Part shown: positions 12,003 through 24,512 of the stretch, in pieces | Numbering within the stretch: the stretch's first letter is position 1 | How the letters are laid out: the number at the start of each line of letters is the position of its first letter | NCBI GenBank assembly: GCA_949318235.1 | Contig: OX439134.1 | Coordinates: 21,022,803-21,086,802, forward strand | DNA: 64,000 bases | Source: Ecdyonurus torrentis | Taxonomy: Eukaryota > Arthropoda > Insecta > Ephemeroptera > Heptageniidae | Reading direction: 5' to 3' | Program-made: the position numbers and the translations under genes | The notes under the pieces: model-generated | What the model saw: only the letters and a program-made list of their open reading frames with translations | Databases searched by the model: none | What the model was told of the DNA's origin: nothing

Positions 12003-15000
12003 TGTTTTTTATCATTTACATGAATGACCTAGCTTCAAATGTAATACATGTGGATGTGAATCTTTTTGCAGACGACACGCTAGTATGTATTGAGGGAGAT
12101 GACTTTACGGAAACTCTCACTAAACTTAATAATGATCTATCTATCATATCTAAATGGTTCTGTAATAATAAACTTAAACTTAATGCATCAAAGTCAATGG
12201 CAATGCTTATTGTAAATTCAAAAACAAAAAGAGATAATATCTTCCCTAGTGGAAAGGAAGTATACTTTTTATATTTTTTTTATACTTTTTTTATACTTAA
12301 AGTATACTTTTAGAAAAGTATACTAGTATAAAAATATTATACTACAAGTATACTTTTTATACTTCGTATATGTTTTTATCGGACATATCAGTATACTTCA
12401 GTATACTTTTTTTATATAAGTATACTTACATCAAAAGTATACTTTTTTAAGTTTTGTAGTTATTATAGCTTTATTATATACTAATTTTATACTTATTTTA
12501 TAATTTTTTTAAACTTATTTTTATTTAATTTTATACTAATTTTATGCTTACTATAAATTTATTTTATACTTTAAGTATACTATTTTAATAATCTATATAT
12601 TTAATAAATTTATACTTTTTTTATATTAAATTTATATTAATTATACTAATAGTATACTTTTTTTGTTTTATTTTTCTAGCTTCATTATGTACCCTATTTT
12701 ACGATTTTTGTATACTTATTATGTGATTTTTCTATACTTAAAGTATACTTATAGAAAAGTATACTAGTATAAAAACATTATACTACGAGTATACTTTTTA
12801 TACTTCGTATATGGTTTTATCGGACATATCAGTATACTTCAGTATACTTTTTTTATATAAGTATACTAACAACAAAAATATACTTATTAAGTTTTACACA
12901 TTCAAAATATTTTTTTTTAATGCTTAATATGTAATTTTTTTATACTTTTTGCATTAATATATATTTTAGGGAATAAAAACATTATAAGAATGAATTGGTT
13001 GAAACTTCTACATAAAATCACAGTAAATAAAAAGCAATATATAAAGCAAAATATTAATTTTTATTTATTTTTTTACTTTAAAACATTAAAAAGTGCCATT
13101 GGAAATTTATCAATATAAATATAATATATATTATATATATAATAATTTTTCATAGACTATAAAATAAATTTAATGTTTTCATAATGTTGGGGAAAAATAT
13201 TAGCAAACAAAAGCATTTAAGTACTCTTTCACTACATAATATGTTTACTTTATGCTTTTTGTATACTTTTTTTATATTTATAACTATTTTTGGTACTAAA
13301 AATATTGTTTAAATGAATTTTTTGTTACCTTTACCTAAAACTACAGTAAACAAAAGGCAAAAACGTTTAAAAAAATATATATTTTTAGGTAGATTGTTAA
13401 TTTTAAGTCATGCTCATGCACATATATCATAAAATATCGTATATCATAAAATATTTCTTATATTTCAAAATATATATATCGGGGTAAAACACACAAAAAA
13501 AAAAAACAAAACAAAAAAACAAACATGCATTGTACTTGCCACTAGTATGTGCTATACTCCCTCTTAAAAGTTGCATATAGATCTGTAACGGCATTAAAAG
13601 AATATCCATGTTCCTGCTTGGAAAACGGCGAGTCGTACAGTGAAAAAGGTAGCCGTAAACGGCTTCCATCCAAGTTTCTCGCCATCAATGGAGTTTGCTC
13701 CACAAGTAAATGCGAGTTTTCATGAAAAAAAATACAAGTTCCATTAGACTTAATACATTAAATTAAAGCAGGAACACTACTTTAATTATATATTTACCTG
13801 GGAGACTCCTATATGTGAAAACTTCAGCTATTTTTGAATTTTCATAAGCACACTTACAACAAACAATTTTCAACACAAACAATATGGCGCGCGGACTACA
13901 CACTTCCGACTTCCGTGCCTTTTCCGTGGCGTCATGTATTCTTCCGCGATAAAAATAATGCTAATTTTTAACGATTATTTATAAGTAATAAAATATTTTA
14001 AAATTTGTTTGTTATAACTATTAAAATAAAATTTTGCATTAATTTTTATATTATATAATTATTTATAAATAAATATATAAAGAGTTATTTAATCCCGCGG
14101 AAGTACAAAAAAGTTCCTCTTTAAGGTCGAACTTAGTCATTTTTTTTATGAAATATGGGTGTGAATCTTCAAAGTATTTTAGATAATTATTATTTTTTTA
14201 ATTTTTATTATATAAAGGAGTTAATTTTTATTTTATCGCTCTTATATTATTCTTCTTAAATTATATATCAAGTTAATTTCGTTAATATATTCATTCAGAA
14301 CAAAGTATACTCGTAAAGTTAAACAATAAAAAAATGATAAAATAAGCATATTACTAGAAATGGGTAATATATAGAGTTTTATATAGGTGTAGCATACTAA
14401 TTAAACGGTTAATTTACATTTAAAAATTCATGATTCGTTAAGCAATATTTTAATTTTAATGTAAACATTATAATTTTAAAATCTATTAGCATACAAGTAC
14501 TTATGTGCATTATTAATTGAATGCTTAAGATATAATCATAGTATACTTTAATAAGTATAAAAAAAATATAATAAAATTATAATTAATTTATGATTTTTTA
14601 AATACAAAATTAGTATAAAATAAGTATAAAAAAAGTATAATAAATTTATAATTAATTTATAATTTTTTAAGTACAAAATTAGTATAAAATAAGTATAAAA
14701 TTAAGTCTAAACTAACATAAAAATAGTATACTCAAATAAGTATACTTCATGCAAGTATACTTTTACAAAAAGTATACTTGCTTTTTCACTAGGGTTGGCA
14801 AATAATAATCGCAAGGTGATTTTGGATTACACTGAATTGGAATTCAGTGAATCTGTAAAATATCTTGGAATCATAATTGATTACCTATTAACCTTTACTG
14901 AACATATATTGTATACAGCAAATAAAATTTCTAAAAAAACAAACTACTTAGGAAGAATTAGCAAATACTTAACAAAATGGACAAAAGAAATAATTTTTAA

Positions 15001-15457
15001 CACAATAATAGCTCCTCACTATGAATATTGTTCATCGATATTTCTGGATGCAAATGTCAGAGATATTGATAAACTAGAGAAATTACAAAATAAAGCTATG
15101 AGAATTATTCTGAAATGTGATTGGTATACTAAGAAAAATGATATGCTTAAGAAATTAAACTGGTTAAGTGTCAAACAAAAAATTGAATTTAAAGTACTGT
15201 GTTTCATTCATAAAATCACTTCAATGAAAGACGACATCTTTAGTAACTACTATAAAAAAAATAATGAAATTCATAAACATGATACTAGACAAGCAAAAGA
15301 ATTCCACATGTTTTCTCAATCCAACAAATCAAGCCAAAAGTCTTTATTTGTTAATGGCATAAAATTATATAACAAACTCAATCAAGTTGACAAAGAATTA
15401 AACGTTAAAAATTTCAAAAAACAAGTATTCAATAAACTTAAATGCAGTGATATTTAA
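12003..15457 (+). pseudogene. Non-LTR retrotransposon reverse transcriptase remnant, split by a transposon
   Basis: Bases 12003-12243 encode part of the RT palm: IIYMNDL, then FADDT, the catalytic YxDD-type box, and a KSMAM region. Bases 14797-15457 continue with the RT tail: VKYLGIIID, HYEYCSSIF, LEKLQNKAMR and a ~130-residue C-terminal region ending at the stop at 15455-15457. A 2.55-kb inverted-repeat element lies between. Allowing for the duplicated TT, the two halves are in the same frame, so the RT was still open when the insertion happened. The N-terminal half (endonuclease and RT fingers) is missing; upstream of 12003 is unrelated repeat sequence. The family is Jockey/CR1/RTE-like, clade undetermined. 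Confidence 0.75.
12244..14794. mobile_element. Inverted-repeat DNA transposon I with AAGTATACTT palindrome array
   Basis: Ends are CCCTAGTGGAAAG... and the inverse of CCCTAGTGAAAAAGC..., each running into AAGTATACTTTTT. The flanks show TT on both sides (apparent 2-bp target duplication), and removing the element restores the interrupted RT frame. The palindromic core GTATAC with flanking A/T recurs many times in both terminal parts. A block at ~12295-12430 is repeated directly at ~12740-12870. The middle holds a short, more GC-rich - strand open stretch at about 13542-13750 with no recognisable product. No transposase is evident, so the element is probably non-autonomous. The TIR layout does not match a superfamily I can name. 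Confidence 0.8.
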
Positions 15458-15630
15458 AATAAGATAATAAACCTACATTATTATAAACTATATACCCTAT
15501 GATTGAAAGTGAAGTGTAACATCAAAATAAATCAGTGTTAATGAAGTGTTAATAAAATAGCATTAAATTGCTAAAATTAACTAACAAACAAATAAGTCAA
15601 TAGAATTCAATTTTTTATGAGACTACATTA

Positions 15631-15661
<31 letters not shown>

Positions 15662-16622
15662 GTACATGATGATATATTCATATTTACATACATATGCATA
15701 CACTGGTTACATAATATGTATGTATGTATGTACATATATATGCATCATACATACATTGGGCTAGAGGCTATGCAAGACCACAAACATCGGCCAGTCCTTC
15801 ATATGATAAAACCACTGAGGTATGTAGCATTTATGTATTGGTCCGTAAACTAATCTTATGTTTAAGCTAATTCCTTCCTTTTCTTTTCCCCGAGCATCGT
15901 CCTGCATTCCATGTGTACAACAGTCGTCTCTGCACATAGTTGTGGGAAGATAGAGAGAGAGGTCCAAATCATCATTGTCCTGCATGCTATGTACAGTTTC
16001 AGACATATGAAAGGTAACCATTTAAACATGATGTTATTTTGCCCGCCTCAAATTGTATGTGCAAACGATATTGTTACGTCATATTTCATGTGTTTTGATG
16101 CACACTCAGGTGTAGCATTATCTATCAGGTTAGCTGCTTTAGTCAGCAAGCCAAACACTGCTCAGGTGTAGCGTTATCTATCAGGTGAGCTGCTTCAATC
16201 AGCAAGCCAAACACACCTCGTGATGCACATGAATATGACATAATAATATATTTCCTACATAAAGTTTGAGGCGCTCAAAAAAGCAGCAAGTTTAAATATT
16301 GTAGTTACCTTACATTTGCCTGAAACTGTTCATAAGTCTGCTCTGCACCCAGTTGTGGGAAGAGAGAAAGGTCCTCCAAATCATCACCATACAGCATGCT
16401 GTATACATTCATCTCTGCATCAAGTGATGGGAAGAGAGGTCCGAGTCATCATCGTACCACACACTTCACACCATGGACTCAACTGCGTATGAACGCTTGT
16501 CATAGTTTGCACTCAACGATTTATTGGAGGAAATGGACCATATTCTGGTATGTAAGCATTTTTTTTTGTTTTCTGCAGCACAAGGCATTTGTGTGTAGGT
16601 ACCTTACGGGGTTCATTAAAAT

Positions 16623-16663
<41 letters not shown>

Positions 16664-16680
16664 AATGCCACTCCAATAAA
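15458..16680. repeat. Microsatellites and short diverged tandem repeats
   Basis: (ACAT)n-type repeats span about 15630-15750. A unit of about 55 bases containing GTAGC(A/G)TTATCTATCAGGT is present twice in tandem at about 16110-16215. A unit with AGTTGTGGGAAGA occurs near 15938 and 16350, and a diverged form near 16424. An (AT)n run follows at 16625-16658. The overlapping ORFs are not coherent between copies and no gene is supported. Confidence 0.5.
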
Positions 16681-16699
16681 GGATCTAGAAATTAGATGT

Positions 16700-18970
16700 T
16701 TTTATTCATATAAAAGTGGACGCCATATGTGAGCACTTAATAACATGGGCTGGTATAGGAAAATTACAAATTTTGTCAGTTTAAAAATACTTTGCAATAT
16801 TTAAGAGCGCACTGATGTAATAGTCTGAATTAGGTGTTCAAGTACAGTACGTGGGAAAAATAATATTAAAATTAACTAATGTTTCCATAGAAAATAAACC
16901 ATTGCGGTTAGGTATAGAAAATAGCTATAGAAAAAAAAAAAAGAAAAAGAAAAAAAAACAAAACAAAAAAAAACAAAATAAAGCAATTGAGCAATGTTGT
17001 CACTGAAATGAGATGTCGACAATTTTCTGAAGAAAGCGGTATTGCTTTGATAGGTATATTGAGAGAATCTTTAGTGTACTAACCATATGTATTGTATGTA
17101 CAGTGTACTTATAATAAAAAATTACCATTCAAACTTGGTCCATTTTTGCGCGGCATAAAATGTGAAGAGTGAAATAGGCGATCTCGTGTCTACCGTGAGC
17201 AAATATGCTTGTAAAAAAGATTACTAGAGGCCGCTCCGTGCGTTGGTCAGGTAAGCTGCAGTTAGCAAGCACAATCTGCCCAACAATCCGCATGATGCAT
17301 CTTTACCTCAACTTCTCTCTCTCTCTCATTCTGTCTGCCACTTTTTTTTTGTCACCGCCAATAAAAATAATGCAAGTTTCTACTCGTCAGCTATTGCATA
17401 AAAATACAATTTACACAAAATAACTTTGATGTTTAAATTTTAAATAATAAATATTAATAATAACTAATAACACTAATAATATTACTGTTTTTATTTTAAT
17501 ATTTATTTTTTAAATTTAAACCATTTAATAAATACATTTTACTTTGAAATTGTATATTTTTTTTTACAGTTCCTAAACTGACTATTTCACAATAACATAA
17601 AATTTTCATTTATTTTTCTATTATATTTTTAATAAGACAAATATTTAACTAAATAGTTGCAATATATTATAAAATAGGATTTATTGACATGTTATCCTCA
17701 TCTTTTTATTTTGTGAAAATTGTATTTTTATGCAATATATGACGACTAGAAACTTGCATTTATTGGCGGTGACAAAAAAAGTGGCAGAGAGAGAGAGAGA
17801 AGTTGAAGTAAAGATGCATCGTTGGGCTGGCTGTGCTGGCTAACTGCAGCTTACCTGACCAACGCACGGAGCGGCCTCTAGTAATCTTTTTTACAAGCAT
17901 ATTTGCTCACAGTAGACACGAGATCGCCTATTTCACTCTTCACATTTTATGCCGCGCAAAAATGGACCAAGTTTGAATGGTAATTTTTTATTATAAGTAC
18001 ACTGTACATTGAAACAGAAGCAGTTGAGAGCAAAATCACTTAAAATCAGTCTCAAACCATTTGCTTCTTTATTATTCAATACTGATTTTTTCTTTTCAGT
18101 TTTTCAAACTTCATACACATTTTATTTAGTAAAATTAGTTTGTACAGAAAAATGCATCAAAATAAAAGCATATTTTATAGAATGTTTGCATTTGTGTTAT
18201 AGTCGACGCCATGTTGAGTTACTAAATAACATAGGCTGGTATACACGATGTTCTGAGAGTTCACTCTAGATGGCTTATTTTTGGGGTGGGGGTGAGGGGA
18301 TATTTTTCCTTCTCTTTAAAATGTTTGAAAATGTTTGATTGTATATATTGTCATTATTTTTGCTACTCTATGCGCAGTATATAATACACAAAGGATAAAG
18401 ATGGTAATAAACCTTGCTGCGCGCAGGTGTAAAATGGAGGTAAAAATTTCTATCCAGTGCACTGACCTTGATGGTCATGATTGCTGTGGCTTGTGATACT
18501 CCATTTTATTTACCTAATGCTAAGTAAATGGGAAAACAAAAAGATATTACTTCATTAAATTAATTGTTTCTTTTGTTCTATGGGTTCTTCAGTTTTTTGC
18601 TGAAGTTAGATTAATAGTTAGTTTTGCACAGCAAGATCTGTCGTGTATTGTAAAAATATTGTCACGTTTCTAATATGAATAGATTACTTAATATCAGTGC
18701 TCAAAGACAACCCTCTCAGTCATATCATCCCCGTGTTAAGTGGAGGAGCGGTGGTGGGAGAGCCACGGGCCACGGTCTTGATTATTGCTCAAAATACTAT
18801 GGCAGTGCCCTTGCGCTAAGCGGAACATCGTGTGTAGGGAAAATGACTCATTTTGGCAGTTTAAAAATAATTCTGCAATATTTTTGAGAGCATTGATGTT
18901 GTAAATAGCTTGAATTATTGTCTCAAGTATGTTAAAAAAATAATAAAATTTCTCAAAGAATATAGACAAA
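16700..18970. mobile_element. Fragments of a MITE family interrupted by a 0.9-kb palindrome
   Basis: Pieces at 16720-16870, 18190-18250 and 18835-18970 belong to one family (markers: AATAACATGGGCTGGTAT, GGCAGTTTAAAAATA). Fuller copies lie at 34374-34676, 48625-48930 and 63108-63417, where the ends read TATAGGGTG...CACCCTATA. A 0.9-kb palindrome lies between the pieces at about 17098-18006. Confidence 0.6.
17098..18006. repeat. 0.9-kb near-perfect palindrome
   Basis: The arms of about 450 bases mirror around 17552. AGTGTACTTATAATAAAAAA on the left returns inverted at the right end. The GC-rich block GAGGCCGCTCCGTGCGTTGG at about 17226-17246 returns inverted at about 17858-17877. The (CT)n tract on the left is (GA)n on the right. 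No coding potential is supported. Confidence 0.8.
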
Positions 18971-19325
18971 AATTACGATTGTGCTATATGCTGCAACGGG
19001 TGCGTACCGTATTTCAATGAGAGCACTGTGCAATGCTGTGGCAATACGGTACGTTTTCTGAGCAATTTGGATACTTTGCGCTAGCAAATACGGTACGCCC
19101 GACCTCTGTGGAGCGCCTCACCTATTCTCCTCCAGAAGCCGGCAGAGGTTCTCAGCATCAGCTGTTGCCCGTTCGGGTCTTTTCGGTAAACGCTGTGAAG
19201 TGAAGTTCATTAAATAGCCTATGACGTCATGTGCATCATACACCCTGTTGCATTATGGTAGTACAGTATGCCATAATAATATACGGTATTTCTATATGAA
19301 ATATTTCAAGTATGTATGAATACAT

Positions 19326-19500
19326 TATATTGGCCTTGTTGCGTCCAATGGTCGTACTTGCATTTTTATCCAGTTCCGCAAAGGGTGTAATTACACTTGG
19401 TTTTACATGTTAAGCTTATGGCGGATGCGCACATAGCATATCGCAAGTAGCCAAATGCAAGTACAGTCTTTGAACGCAACAAGGGCGATATATCAATTAG
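19326..19500. mobile_element. Palindromic MITE
   Basis: Inverted ends around GGCCTTGTTGCGTCCAA...GTACTTGCATTT and their imperfect inverse near 19455-19490. Nearby are a half copy of another MITE family (19628-19760) and a hairpin at about 19909-19978 with arms GAGAAAGGGGGCGT / ACGCCCCCTTTCTC. Confidence 0.5.
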
Positions 19501-19999
19501 GTAATAGAGTGAAACTTGTCATCACAGTGCCTGTACATATACTTCAATAATAATAATTTTAATAAAAGTTGTCAGTATGAGCCTAGTTAGATAGCCTTGC
19601 AAAGCTATCTTTCATGTTGGCAACTCCAATAGAAGATAGAAGACATTGCAAAAGTTAGGTTTAGTTATAAAATAAACAAACTGACAGCTCAACAATACTA
19701 ACAAAGTGCTAGCAGATGACTTTGTATTCCTGTCTCAATAGTTTCATGTCTTTACAGAGTAGAACAAGGCGAGTCAAAACACAACATACATAAATATAAC
19801 AAAACAATTAAACATAGGAAATTATGTCCTATTCCAGATCAATTATGTCAAACATTATTTACTGCTCAATAATCAGGGGGTCTGTTCCGTAAGGCTTCAC
19901 GAGAAACCCGGTACTGAGAAAGGGGGCGTGGCTCACGAGTTTTCTATGATAAACAAGTGAGTTACGCCCCCTTTCTCATGGGAAAAAAAAAATAATAAA

Positions 20000-21460
20000 A
20001 CTGCAGTTAATTAATTTTCTTTGTTTGTATATTTTGCCTCGTTGTTTTTTTGTTAGCACTTTATATTGTATGTGTATTGTATGTATTTTTTTTTTGGTAT
20101 AAAATTTAACAGTGCATTTTTTGTATGTACAAAATAATAATAAGGTTGTTTTCTACAAAGTAAATTAGGTTTTAAATTTTATTTAGGTGGATTGAAAAGT
20201 TTGAAAACTGTCAGTACCTCATTAAGGTAGTAGGGGACCGATGTCGGCCATTAGACTCAAACTTTTCTCGTCAAAAAAATTTGAAATTTTGCACAATGAT
20301 ACTTCAGCTTGAGACTATTTAAATAAATAAATAAAATAAATATAATATTTATTGCAAAATAGGCAAATGGTGCTGCAGTAAGGGCAAAACAAAGGCCCTA
20401 TCACTGAACCAACATTGGACGCAGCAGTAAAAAAACAAAAACAAATTGTAGCATTGTGCTTTTATTGTGCTATTTCAAATATATAAAAATTTTGGGGGGT
20501 CATCGTGCAAATTAAATTTATATCATTGTTTGACATTTTAAGCCCATACGGCCCAATGTTCATTTCAATAATTTTTTTCTTTTTTTCGGGACGGTCAAAT
20601 ATCATGAAATTTTTATCACTGCTAGGTGTGACTCTTAGCTGCAGAATGACACCAAATTTAGACCCAAATTTAGGGGGGGGGGGGGAAGCGTTATTTTTTG
20701 TCTATTTATGCTATTACTACTGGAAGGCTAAAAAGACTATTATGTATCAGCGTAATAACTTCAATGAGCTTAAAGTATTTTTATATCTACAAACTTTTTA
20801 TCTTTTCATTATTTGAGGATTTTGGGGGGAATTTTAAATTAGCAATGAGCGCAGATAAAGTAGAATTTTTAAAAATTTCACCCAAAACCTACAAATAATG
20901 AAAAAAAAAATGTAGAATTAAATTCATTTTAGATCATAGGTGTAAAAAAATCCTTTAAAATGTTCTATCTTGAAAATATGCTTATTATTTTTCATTTAAA
21001 TTTCTCCGGTATCAGTGTATGCTGTGTTTTTCTTAAAATAATAATAATAAATAAATAAAAATAATAATAAATAAAATGTATTTTTCTCCAAGCTTAATGT
21101 CAAATTATGGTATCCTTACTTTTCCCGCGTGCTATACCGTTAAGCTCCATTATTTATTATCCATGTTTCAAAAAAAAATCTTCTGTTGAATCAAAAATGA
21201 AATATAAATATATTTATATAAGTAATTAATTATTTTTATTGTTTATTTGAATTATTTATTACTATATTTTTTTACAAATTTATTACTATCAGAATTTATT
21301 ATGAACATTGTTAAAATCTGCAGAAATATCACTGCCATCATTTATTATTATTATTATTTGCATGGGTACTGCATTATTTTGGATTAAGCACTGACCAAAC
21401 CTTATAAGGTAATGAAGAGAAAATTGAATTTCGTTACCTAATATGGCAATTTCATTTCAT
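20000..21460. other. AT-rich intergenic DNA with a degraded repeat
   Basis: No gene seen. About 20210-20900 is a diverged copy of a repeat also present near 52680-53040 and at the very end of the window (63960-64000), sharing TTTGCACAATGAT-like and CCCATA...TTCAATAATT-like blocks. A poly-G run lies at 20680-20691. Confidence 0.4.
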
Positions 21461-21469
21461 TGGCTGTAG

Positions 21470-21662
21470 ATGCGGCGTGATCGTTTGCGCTTGCGCAGTA
21501 CGAGGGGTTGGCGGGGTTGGCGCCAATCTTAGCGAAAGCGCTCAGGAGTCCATCAGTCCAGCGTCCTCAGTGTTCAGTGTGTCGCCGGACCAGATAGATG
21601 AACTGCGATGTCTGCGATACCTTGATCGACCCCAAGACGAAATTACTGTGTGCCTGCAAGCG
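21470..21662 (+). promoter_or_regulatory. CpG-rich promoter or first exon, possibly of the KEN-domain gene
   Basis: A GC- and CpG-rich island in AT-rich DNA. It contains GCGCTTGCGCAGT, resembling an NRF-1 site. An ATG at 21598 opens 21 codons with a CxxC and a CxC pattern (NCDVCDTLID...LLCACK) that run to a good splice donor, GCG|GTGAGC, at 21662/21663. This looks like a real transcription start with a first exon. The next coding exon on this strand that I can support is at 25479, in a different phase, so if the two are linked another exon or a non-coding leader is needed. The link to the downstream gene is inference. Confidence 0.4.
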
Positions 21663-21959
21663 GTGAGCACTAAATATTTCTGCCTGATACTCGGACAGGG
21701 CAAAATCAGGGTAGGTCGTTCCCACCCCTTTTAGGACATAGAGAAATATCTAATAATTGTGCTAATATTTATGTGTGAATCCGTGGTCTAGGGACGGATT
21801 GGGCGCCGAGATTTCGAGGATTTCTCGATGGGCCGCCGTGGGCCGAGTCAGAAAGAAAAAAAAAAAAAAAAAAAAAAAAAAGAGAGATTAAGAGAAAGAG
21901 ATAAAATTTCACCACGTAAATTTAATAAATATAAAATAAATATTCAATAAAAAATCTTA

Positions 21960-22180
21960 AGGTCCATTCACATATTCTTAAATTCGTTACAACTTTGCGC
22001 AGCAAAGTTACAACCAAATTTGTTGACTTTTCCGTAACAAAATTAAGTTTGTTGTAGAAATGCTGCGCCGTTTGCGCAGCAAAAATTTAACAAAATTTAA
22101 TGCTGCGCAAAGTTACGGAAAAGTCTAATTGAAGTTGACTTTTCCGTAGCAAATTTAGTGCTGCGCGATAATTTAACAGG
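21960..22180. repeat. Short repeated motif block
   Basis: Several direct and inverted copies of CTGCGCAAAGTTAC / CTTTGCGCAGC and of GACTTTTCCGTA(A/G)CAAA occur within about 200 bases. Function unknown. It is flanked by poly-A and poly-T runs. Confidence 0.45.
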
Positions 22181-22849
22181 TCTATTTTGAGACAAATTTG
22201 ATTTTTTTAAATTAAAATAATTAAAATAAACGCACGAACTTCAAACTTTGTGGGTGTAAGGAAAATTAAGCTGAAATATTTTGTTTTTAGACGCTTTTTT
22301 CTTTCTTTCTTTTTTATTTAATTTTTTTTTAATTATAATTTTGGTTTTGTTTTTTCAAAAAAGATATTAATTATGTTTCATTGCAGTTTAGAATCTGTTC
22401 TGCTAAAAATTAAATTTTATTTTTAATATTATGAAAGAAAATATTCATCTTTCAATTTTTTTTTTTTTTTTTTTTTTTTGTCAAATGTGAAAATATTTTT
22501 TTGCTATTAAAATATAGGAAATTGATTCATCAAAATTTAGAATAAATAAAAAAAAAAAAAAAGAAAAAGAAAGAAACAAAAAAGAAAGAAAAAGAAAAAT
22601 TATTTTTCACATTATTTTTCAGAATATATTACAGAAAATAATAATATTATAGAAATATTGTAGAAAGTAATATTATAGAAAATATTACATTTAATTGAAA
22701 AATATGCCGCATCCGTATATATGCGATTTTTTATTCAATAAATTTTATTCAAGTAGCTTTTTTTTTTTTTAAAATTTATTAATTTTTGAGATTTTTATTA
22801 CTTCAGTAGCTACAGTATGTACAGTCATTTTATAGTAAGATTTGAAATT

Positions 22850-24062
22850 TGCAGCTTTTATACGGGAAAAGCATATAAACATACGAGAGTGGGTGGTGGG
22901 TGGTTTGTCTCCCACCACAAACTTAAAGCCCGAGTCAACTTACTTTTTTATCATTTAGAATACTAGATTGATAATTACCATACCTTATTATCCATGAATT
23001 AGACACCAACATGTTGATTTTGTATTTATTTATTTATTTATTTAATTTTTTTTTTAGCGAGTATTTCATGTATCTGACGTCACAATGTACCAATGGGGTT
23101 GTGATAGGGGTAAACCACTTGAGGGAAAGGTTAAAGTTAATCACATGACCAAAGCGGTGACTGTGATTGGCAGCGGTACATTGTGACGTCAGATATGTGA
23201 AATAACCGTCAGTAAGAAAATAAATGAAAATAAATACAAAATCAAAGTATTGGTGTCTAAATTGCTAATAAGGTATGGTAATTATCAATCTAGTATTCTA
23301 AATGATAAAAAAAGTAAGTTGACAAGGGCTTTAAGAGAGTTGAGAAGTGAGGGGAAATACTTGTCACCAACCAACCACGGGATTTAAGAACCAATGAAAG
23401 ATTGGTGCTTTTTTATTATTATTATTATTATTATTTTTACTTGAACGTGGCATCAAGGACGCAGACAGGCAGGCCTTGCCGTGTGACACTCTGACCTTGC
23501 ATCACAATGAAGCTTAGTCTAGCAGCAGTCTAGTTTACTTGTAATGATTAATGATAATGTAAATCAAAACAACTTAGCATTTAAAAATAGTATTACATTT
23601 CTACTGATTACATCGTTATATTAAATTTTTTTTATTTCTATTTCTATTTAATTATTTATTTATTTATCTATCTCTCTTTATCATAGAAATAAACATTTAA
23701 ATAATATTATTTTAATATAACGATATATTTGGTAGAAATGTAATACTATTTTTAAATATGTTAAGATGTTTTGATTTACATTATCATTACAAAAGTGCAC
23801 TAAACTAGCTGCTGCTAAACTGCGTTGCATGTTGTGATGCAAGGTCAGAGTGTCGCACGGCAAGATCTGCCTGTCTGCATGCTCTATGCCACGTTCAGGT
23901 GAACAAATAGAAATAGCACCAATCTATCATTGGTTCTAAAATCACGTGGTAGGTCAGAGACAATCATTTCCCCTCACTTCTTAACAATTCTAAAGTTTGT
24001 GGTGGGAGACAAACCACCCACCACCCACTCTCGTTTATTTATATGGTTTTCCCATATAAACG
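22850..24062. repeat. Nested palindromes (1.2-kb element)
   Basis: The outer inverted repeats carry GAGAGTGGGTGGTGGGTGG (about 22884) and its inverse (about 24014). Inside lie two further, complete palindromes side by side. One is at about 22935-23325, with arms around CTGACGTCACAATGTACC. The other is at about 23385-23940, with arms around CTCTGACCTTGCATCACAA. The two inner palindromes share no obvious sequence, suggesting successive insertions. No gene. Confidence 0.7.
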
Positions 24063-24294
24063 CTGCAAATTTCAAATGTTACTAAAATGACTGTACAAAC
24101 TTGTTATTTTCATTTTTAGTATTTGCAAATTTACTATTCTTTTTTTCTTTTTTTTTTTTTTCTTTTTTCTTTCTTTTTTTTACTGTTTACACGGACAAAA
24201 TATAAAACAAAATAATTATACTAGTCCATTTTCAGCACAATTTGTTCAATACAACATAATCTATATGCTATACTTTACAATAACTCTGCTACCA

Positions 24295-24512
24295 CAGTAT
24301 ATTATACAGTAGACTATCTCCTATACTGAGAATGACAGATCAATGCGAGCTACAATTGCGACTGGGTGAAGATTGCATAACTAGACACGTAGCGTTACTT
24401 CAAATGACGGCTTCTAGTTCTGCAGTCTTCACCCAGTCGCAATTATGGCGCGCATTTGATCTGACATTCTCAGTATAGGAGATAGTCTACTGTATAATAT
24501 ACTGTGCTCTGC
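24295..24512. mobile_element. Palindromic MITE
   Basis: Inverted arms run from CACAGTATATTATACAGTAG (left) to its inverse at the right end. Inner blocks around GACTGGGTGAAGA are also mirrored. About 215 bp, non-coding. Confidence 0.75.
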
